The translations under genes were made by a program, and so were the position numbers. From Microbacterium testaceum (GTDB lineage: Bacteria; Actinomycetota; Actinomycetes; Actinomycetales; Microbacteriaceae): DNA of 64,000 nucleotides. Below the pieces are notes generated by a model. It made no database searches. It saw only the letters and a program-made list of their open reading frames with translations, and was not told where the DNA came from. Of the stretch, positions 60,581-64,000 are shown piece by piece (the first letter of the stretch is position 1; each line of letters begins with the position of its first letter). The stretch covers positions 1,302,001 through 1,366,000 of the forward strand of contig NZ_CP121699.1 in the NCBI RefSeq assembly GCF_029761935.1, in the 5' to 3' direction.

Positions 60581-61848
60581 CAGCGGTCTCCGCTCTCCCA
60601 CTCAAGGGTGACCGTGGTGCCGCCGGCGTGCGAATCGATCTCGCTGCGACCGCCCACGGCCGCCAGTCGCGCGTCGATCGAACCGCGGATGCCGAGTCGG
60701 TCGGCCGGGATGGCGGTGACGTCGAAGCCGGGGCCCGTGTCGCGCACCCGGACCGACACGCTTCCCGGGGAGGCGTAGCCCGTCAACTGCACCGTGAGGC
60801 CCTGCGCATCGGCGTGCTGTACGGCGTTGGCGACGGCCTGCATCGCCGCGAGGACGAGCGCGCGGGCGATCCGCCCGGGGACGTGCGGTGTGCCCTCGTC
60901 GACGTGGCGGACGACGGTCAGGTCGACCCCGAGCTCGCGAGCGGCGGCCTCGATGTCGTCGGCCAGGCGCAGCGCGGGGACCGGCTCGTCGCTTCCTTCG
61001 AGGGAGTCCTTCTCGGCGTTCGCCAGCCGGGTCAGCGCCTCGCGCGCCATGCTGACGGCGAGAGTGCGCTCGCGCGGGGTCGTGGCGCGGTCCGCCGCGA
61101 GCAGGGCGCCCAGGACGCTGTCGTGCATGAGAGCCGCCACCGCGACCCGCTCGTGCTCGGTCGCGGCCGTCGCGGCCGCAGCGGCGTAGCTCGACACGGC
61201 CGACGCGCGGGCCTGGTCGACGTTCGCGGCGATCGAGCGGTACATCCAGCCGAGGGTCACCAGGACGCTGCCGAGGATCAGCGCGAACGAGGCGTCGAGC
61301 GAGATCGGCAGGATGAACTCTCCCCGCCCGCCGGCCTGCAGCAGGCGCACCACCCCGAACAGCAGCGGTGCGGCGACCGTCCAGACGATCTGCAGCGAGA
61401 GGGGGAACGCGACCACGGTGGCGACCGTGGCGACGTTGATGAGGTAGAAGATCCAGGGGTTCTCGGTGGGGACCGGTGTGGGTCCGCCGGCCGTGGCAAC
61501 GGGCCAGAACGCGAGGGCGAGCATGAAGACGACTGCGAAGACACCCGAGAACACCCGCGCGAAGCGTCCCACGGTGCAGGCGATGATCATCGCCACCAGC
61601 GGCACGAAGACGGCGAGGACGAGAGGCATGTGCCACCCGGCCGCCTCATCTCCCGGTCCGAACGCGGCGACGAACGCCTGCAGCCCCAGCACGAGGGAGC
61701 CCGGGCCCACGATCAGGGTGATGACGCGCTCGATCCGCGTCTGCGTGAACGACCCCTGCTCCGCCTGCCCCTCGCGGGTGTGGGGGATCCGCCCCCAGGC
61801 TTCGTCGAGCACGGACCGATGGTTCTCAGCCATGGCGGGGAGCATCAT
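60577..61848 (-). CDS. Sensor histidine kinase (NarL/DesK-type, HisKA_3)
   Basis: A 423-residue kinase. About six membrane helices lie between residues 35 and 210. The dimerisation helix has EHERVAVAALMHDSVLGALL with phospho-acceptor His242. The ATPase domain has the N-box QAVANAVQHADA, G1 VRDTGPGFD and G2 RLGIRGSIDARLAAVGG. It phosphorylates the response regulator encoded just upstream. The ATG at 61848 has AGGA eight bases before it and overlaps the regulator's end by 23 bases; an ATG at 61833 is possible but has no ribosome site. The signal is unknown. Confidence 0.9.
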   Translation of the reverse strand: MMLPAMAENHRSVLDEAWGRIPHTREGQAEQGSFTQTRIERVITLIVGPGSLVLGLQAFVAAFGPGDEAAGWHMPLVLAVFVPLVAMIIACTVGRFARVFSGVFAVVFMLALAFWPVATAGGPTPVPTENPWIFYLINVATVATVVAFPLSLQIVWTVAAPLLFGVVRLLQAGGRGEFILPISLDASFALILGSVLVTLGWMYRSIAANVDQARASAVSSYAAAAATAATEHERVAVAALMHDSVLGALLAADRATTPRERTLAVSMAREALTRLANAEKDSLEGSDEPVPALRLADDIEAAARELGVDLTVVRHVDEGTPHVPGRIARALVLAAMQAVANAVQHADAQGLTVQLTGYASPGSVSVRVRDTGPGFDVTAIPADRLGIRGSIDARLAAVGGRSEIDSHAGGTTVTLEWESGDRW

Positions 61849-62494
61849 CGGGTGCGTCCTGCAGGATGCCGTCCTCCATGGCGCGCCGCAGCAGGTCGAC
61901 CTTCGTCGGTGCCGGGCGCCCCACCTCGACGTACTTCACGCGGACGCGGGTGATGTTCTCCTTGGCGGTGGAATAGGCGACGCCGAGGCGGTCGGCGACG
62001 GCCTTGAGCGGAAGGCCCGCGGCGTACAGGCGCAGGACCTCGCGCTCTCGAGCGGACAACTGCGCGTCGGCGAACTCCCGATCGCCTTCGACGGCGCTCG
62101 CCCACTCGACGTTGTCGAGCACCTCGCCCCGGGCGACGGTGCTGATGGCGCCGAGCACCTCGTGCGTCGGCGACGACTTGCTGACGATCCCCGCGGCGCC
62201 CGCGGCGAGTGCCTCGCGCACCGCGGCGGCGCGGTCGGCGACGCTGTGGATGATGACGCTGGAGCCGTCGCGGACGACGCGGTCGACGTTCTCGGAGACC
62301 GTCGTGCCGTCACCGAGCGTCAGGTCGAGCACCACGACGTCGGCGGGGTTCGCGGCCGCCGCTTGACGCCAGGACAGGTACGAGGCGACGTTCGCGCCCG
62401 AGAAGACGACCTCGGTGGCCTCGGTGCGCGCGAGGGCGGCCTCCAGCCCGAGTCGGACCGACTCGTGGTCATCGATGAGGGCGACGCGCGTCAT
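61826..62494 (-). CDS. NarL/FixJ-family response regulator
   Basis: A 222-residue regulator. The receiver domain has VALIDDHESVR at 4-14, phospho-acceptor Asp57 in VVVLDLTLGDG, and Lys in IVSKSS. A LuxR-type helix-turn-helix follows (about 145-205) with LSAREREVLRLYAAGLPLKAVA and YSTAKENITRVRVKY. It is the first gene of the three-gene system. A TACGAT box ends six bases before the ATG at 62494 and there is no ribosome site, so it is probably leaderless. Targets are not visible. Confidence 0.93.
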   Translation of the reverse strand: MTRVALIDDHESVRLGLEAALARTEATEVVFSGANVASYLSWRQAAAANPADVVVLDLTLGDGTTVSENVDRVVRDGSSVIIHSVADRAAAVREALAAGAAGIVSKSSPTHEVLGAISTVARGEVLDNVEWASAVEGDREFADAQLSAREREVLRLYAAGLPLKAVADRLGVAYSTAKENITRVRVKYVEVGRPAPTKVDLLRRAMEDGILQDAPDDAPRHG

Positions 62495-62500
62495 CCCCAC

Positions 62501-62506
62501 ATCGTA
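62501..62506 (-). promoter_or_regulatory. -10 box of the two-component operon (leaderless)
   Basis: TACGAT on the minus strand, exactly six bases before the ATG at 62494. Confidence 0.6.
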
Positions 62507-62553
62507 TCGGCGCGGGGGCCGCCGCGCGGGTGAAGGTCGCGCGACCCGGCGCG

Positions 62554-63813
62554 TCAGCGGCGCAGCACCGTGACGGCCTCGACGTGGTGCGAGTTCGGGA
62601 AGAGGTCGACACCCCGGATGCCGCGCTCGGCGCGGTACCCGAGTTCGGCGAACAGCGCCAGGTCGCGGGCGAGGGCCACGGGGTCGCACGCGACGTAGAC
62701 GACGGCGGACGGGGTCAGCGCGGCGATGCCCTCGACGGCGACCCGGCCCGCACCCGCCCGTGGCGGGTCGAGCAGCACGACACCGCGCTCCAGACGCTCG
62801 CGCTCCCGCTCGGAAGCGCCGGCGGCGAGGTTCTGGACGTAGCGATCGACCCGTGCCGTCTCGGCCCGCGCACCGACCCACTCGGCGAGGTTCTCACCGG
62901 CGTGCTCCGTCGCCCGGGGGTCGGATTCCACGCTCACCACGCGCGTCGACGACCCGCCCAGCTCGGCGAGCGCGGCGGCGAAGAGGCCGACGCCGCCGTA
63001 GAGGTCGAGATGCATCGCCTCGGGGTCGAGGGCCCCGACCGAAGCGGTGAGCTCCGCCGTGACGAGAGAGGTCAGCGTGGACGCGGCGAGGCGGTGCACC
63101 TGCCAGAACCCGCCCGCATCGACGCGGAAGACGCGCTCACCGACGATCTCGTCGACGACCTCGGGGGCAGCGGTCGAGCGATCGCCCTCGGGCCGCGGCA
63201 GGACGCGCACGCGTCCGTCGGCCGGCTGGACGAGGTCGATGCGCCCGGGGCGCGCTCCCCCGCGCACCTCGGCGGCCGCACGCGCGACGGCCTCTGTCGC
63301 GAGGGGGAAGTCGGGGGTCTCGACGACGTGGTGCGACCGCGCGGCGTAGGCGCCCACCCGGCCCCGGTCGTCGACGTGGAGGCTCACGCGCGTCCGCCAG
63401 CCCGTTCCGTCGACGGACTCGGGGTGATCGGCGTCGCCGGCGGGGCGCACGTCGACCGGCAGCTCGAGCCGGCCCACGCGCTCCATGGCCTCGCGGATCA
63501 CGCGCTCCTTGAGAGCGCGCTGGTGCGCGAGGTCGATGTGACCGAACTCGGCCCCGCCCACGCGTTCCGCGGGATCCACATCGATATCGGCCGAACGCCA
63601 GACGTGCGGACGGCGCTGGGGAGCGGCATCCACCACCTCGACGGCCTCGGCCCGCCAGAACGCCTTCTTGCGGGTGTCGGTCAACCGCGCGCGGACGCGT
63701 TCGCCGGGCATCGTGTCCGAGACGAAGACGACCCGCCCCTCGTGCCGTCCGACGAAGACGCCGCCGTGGGCGATGCCGGTGATGTCGAGTTCGATGAGGT
63801 CGCCGTCGTGCAT
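62554..63813 (-). CDS. TRAM-domain class I RNA uracil-C5 methyltransferase (TrmA/RlmD family)
   Basis: A 419-residue enzyme. The N-terminal TRAM-like domain (1-60) has LIELDITGIAHGGVFVGR. A central domain precedes the SAM-binding motif HLDLYGGVGLFAAAL. The catalytic centre is VLLDPPRAGAG and YVACDPVALARDL, where Cys376 would be the nucleophile on uracil. The protein ends FPNSHHVEAVTVL with the general-base Glu. The four cysteines that hold an iron-sulfur cluster in RlmD are missing, so it is a cluster-free type. The RNA target, tRNA or 23S rRNA, cannot be decided. GGAGG directly abuts the ATG. Confidence 0.9.
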   Translation of the reverse strand: MHDGDLIELDITGIAHGGVFVGRHEGRVVFVSDTMPGERVRARLTDTRKKAFWRAEAVEVVDAAPQRRPHVWRSADIDVDPAERVGGAEFGHIDLAHQRALKERVIREAMERVGRLELPVDVRPAGDADHPESVDGTGWRTRVSLHVDDRGRVGAYAARSHHVVETPDFPLATEAVARAAAEVRGGARPGRIDLVQPADGRVRVLPRPEGDRSTAAPEVVDEIVGERVFRVDAGGFWQVHRLAASTLTSLVTAELTASVGALDPEAMHLDLYGGVGLFAAALAELGGSSTRVVSVESDPRATEHAGENLAEWVGARAETARVDRYVQNLAAGASERERERLERGVVLLDPPRAGAGRVAVEGIAALTPSAVVYVACDPVALARDLALFAELGYRAERGIRGVDLFPNSHHVEAVTVLRR

Positions 63814-63843
63814 CCTCCGAGCCTGTCATACGCGGCCGGGAGA

Positions 63844-63885
63844 CCGCCGGGGGCGGGCGCGGCGACGCCCGACCGCCCCCGGCGG
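63844..63885. repeat. 13-base perfect inverted repeat between divergent genes
   Basis: Arms CCGCCGGGGGCGG (63844-63856) and CCGCCCCCGGCGG (63873-63885) around 16 bases. It would be a very stable hairpin, yet it lies upstream of both divergent genes, so ordinary termination does not explain it. An operator, cruciform or an unseen transcript's terminator are options. Confidence 0.7.
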
Positions 63886-63946
63886 GAGGTCCCTGAGCTC
63901 GTCGAGGGGTCCGGGCGGCGCGGAGACCGCCGCCCCCGCACGTGGG

Positions 63947-63952
63947 TAGCGT
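63947..63952 (+). promoter_or_regulatory. -10 box of maf (leaderless)
   Basis: TAGCGT, exactly six bases, then ATG at 63959. Confidence 0.6.
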
Positions 63953-63958
63953 TGTCGC

Positions 63959-64000
63959 ATGCGCGTGTGCTTGGCATCCACTTCTCCCGCTCGTCTCATG
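63959..64000 (+). CDS. maf: Maf-like nucleotide pyrophosphatase, first 14 codons only
   Basis: The frame from the ATG at 63959 reads MRVCLASTSPARLM and runs off the window. L-A-S-x-S-P-x-R is the universal opening of Maf/YhdE house-cleaning nucleotide pyrophosphatases. Position after accD-accE agrees with M. tuberculosis Rv3282 (Maf) after accE5. A leaderless-type -10 box supports the start. The rest of the gene is not visible. Confidence 0.8.
   Translation, partial: MRVCLASTSPARLM

Overview
The window looks like chromosomal DNA of a high-GC actinobacterium, most likely Microbacteriaceae and plausibly Microbacterium. The reasons are the very GC-rich codon use, the WhiB, FurA/KatG, AccD/AccE and DUF3499/DUF5719 gene types, many leaderless start sites, and a strongly over-represented GGCATCC/GGATGCC word. 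No rRNA, tRNA, CRISPR array, insertion sequence, prophage or plasmid gene was recognised.

Layout. 1-3329: end of a long-chain olefin (ole) operon, with a fused OleB-OleC cut by the left edge and OleD. 3330-6260: katG-furA under a clear FurA box, convergent with ole across a strong hairpin. 6334-8176: divergent SpoIIM-like and RDD membrane proteins. 8270-15189: a conserved actinobacterial block (DUF3499, Rv3259-like protein, DUF5719 protein, a giant membrane glycosyltransferase, WhiB, ManA). 15251-52460: a large surface-glycan locus. 52457-59234: LCP ligase, purE, purK, PH-domain protein, birA, accD, accE. 59546-62494: a response regulator / histidine kinase / membrane partner operon. 62554-63813: a TrmA-like RNA methyltransferase. 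63959-64000: first codons of maf, cut by the right edge. From memory, the order DUF3499, Rv3259, whiB2, [glycan genes], LCP, purE, purK, birA, accD5, accE5, maf matches M. tuberculosis Rv3258c-Rv3282. The glycan locus therefore sits inside an otherwise conserved backbone.

The glycan locus has its own sugar supply: ManA for mannose-6-phosphate, RmlA/RmlB/RmlC-RmlD fusion for dTDP-L-rhamnose, a GMD/RMD-type pair probably for GDP-D-rhamnose, Glf for UDP-galactofuranose, and a UDP-xylose synthase type enzyme. It has about a dozen glycosyltransferases, including GlfT2- and GlfT1-like galactofuranosyltransferases and WsaF-like rhamnosyltransferase candidates. It also has an acyltransferase-SGNH protein, a Wzm/Wzt ABC exporter whose ATPase carries a glycan-binding tail, a Wzx-like flippase, an O-antigen-ligase-like protein and an LCP ligase. 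The simplest reading is assembly and wall attachment of one or more rhamnose- and galactofuranose-containing polymers. Two different export routes suggest more than one product.

Expression signals are unusually readable. At a dozen or so genes a TANNNT-type -10 box ends 6 or 7 bases before the start codon, which predicts leaderless transcripts. Most convergent gene pairs are separated by a strong hairpin. Many operon neighbours overlap by four bases (ATGA/GTGA). All functions are inferred by reading the sequence; no database search was run.
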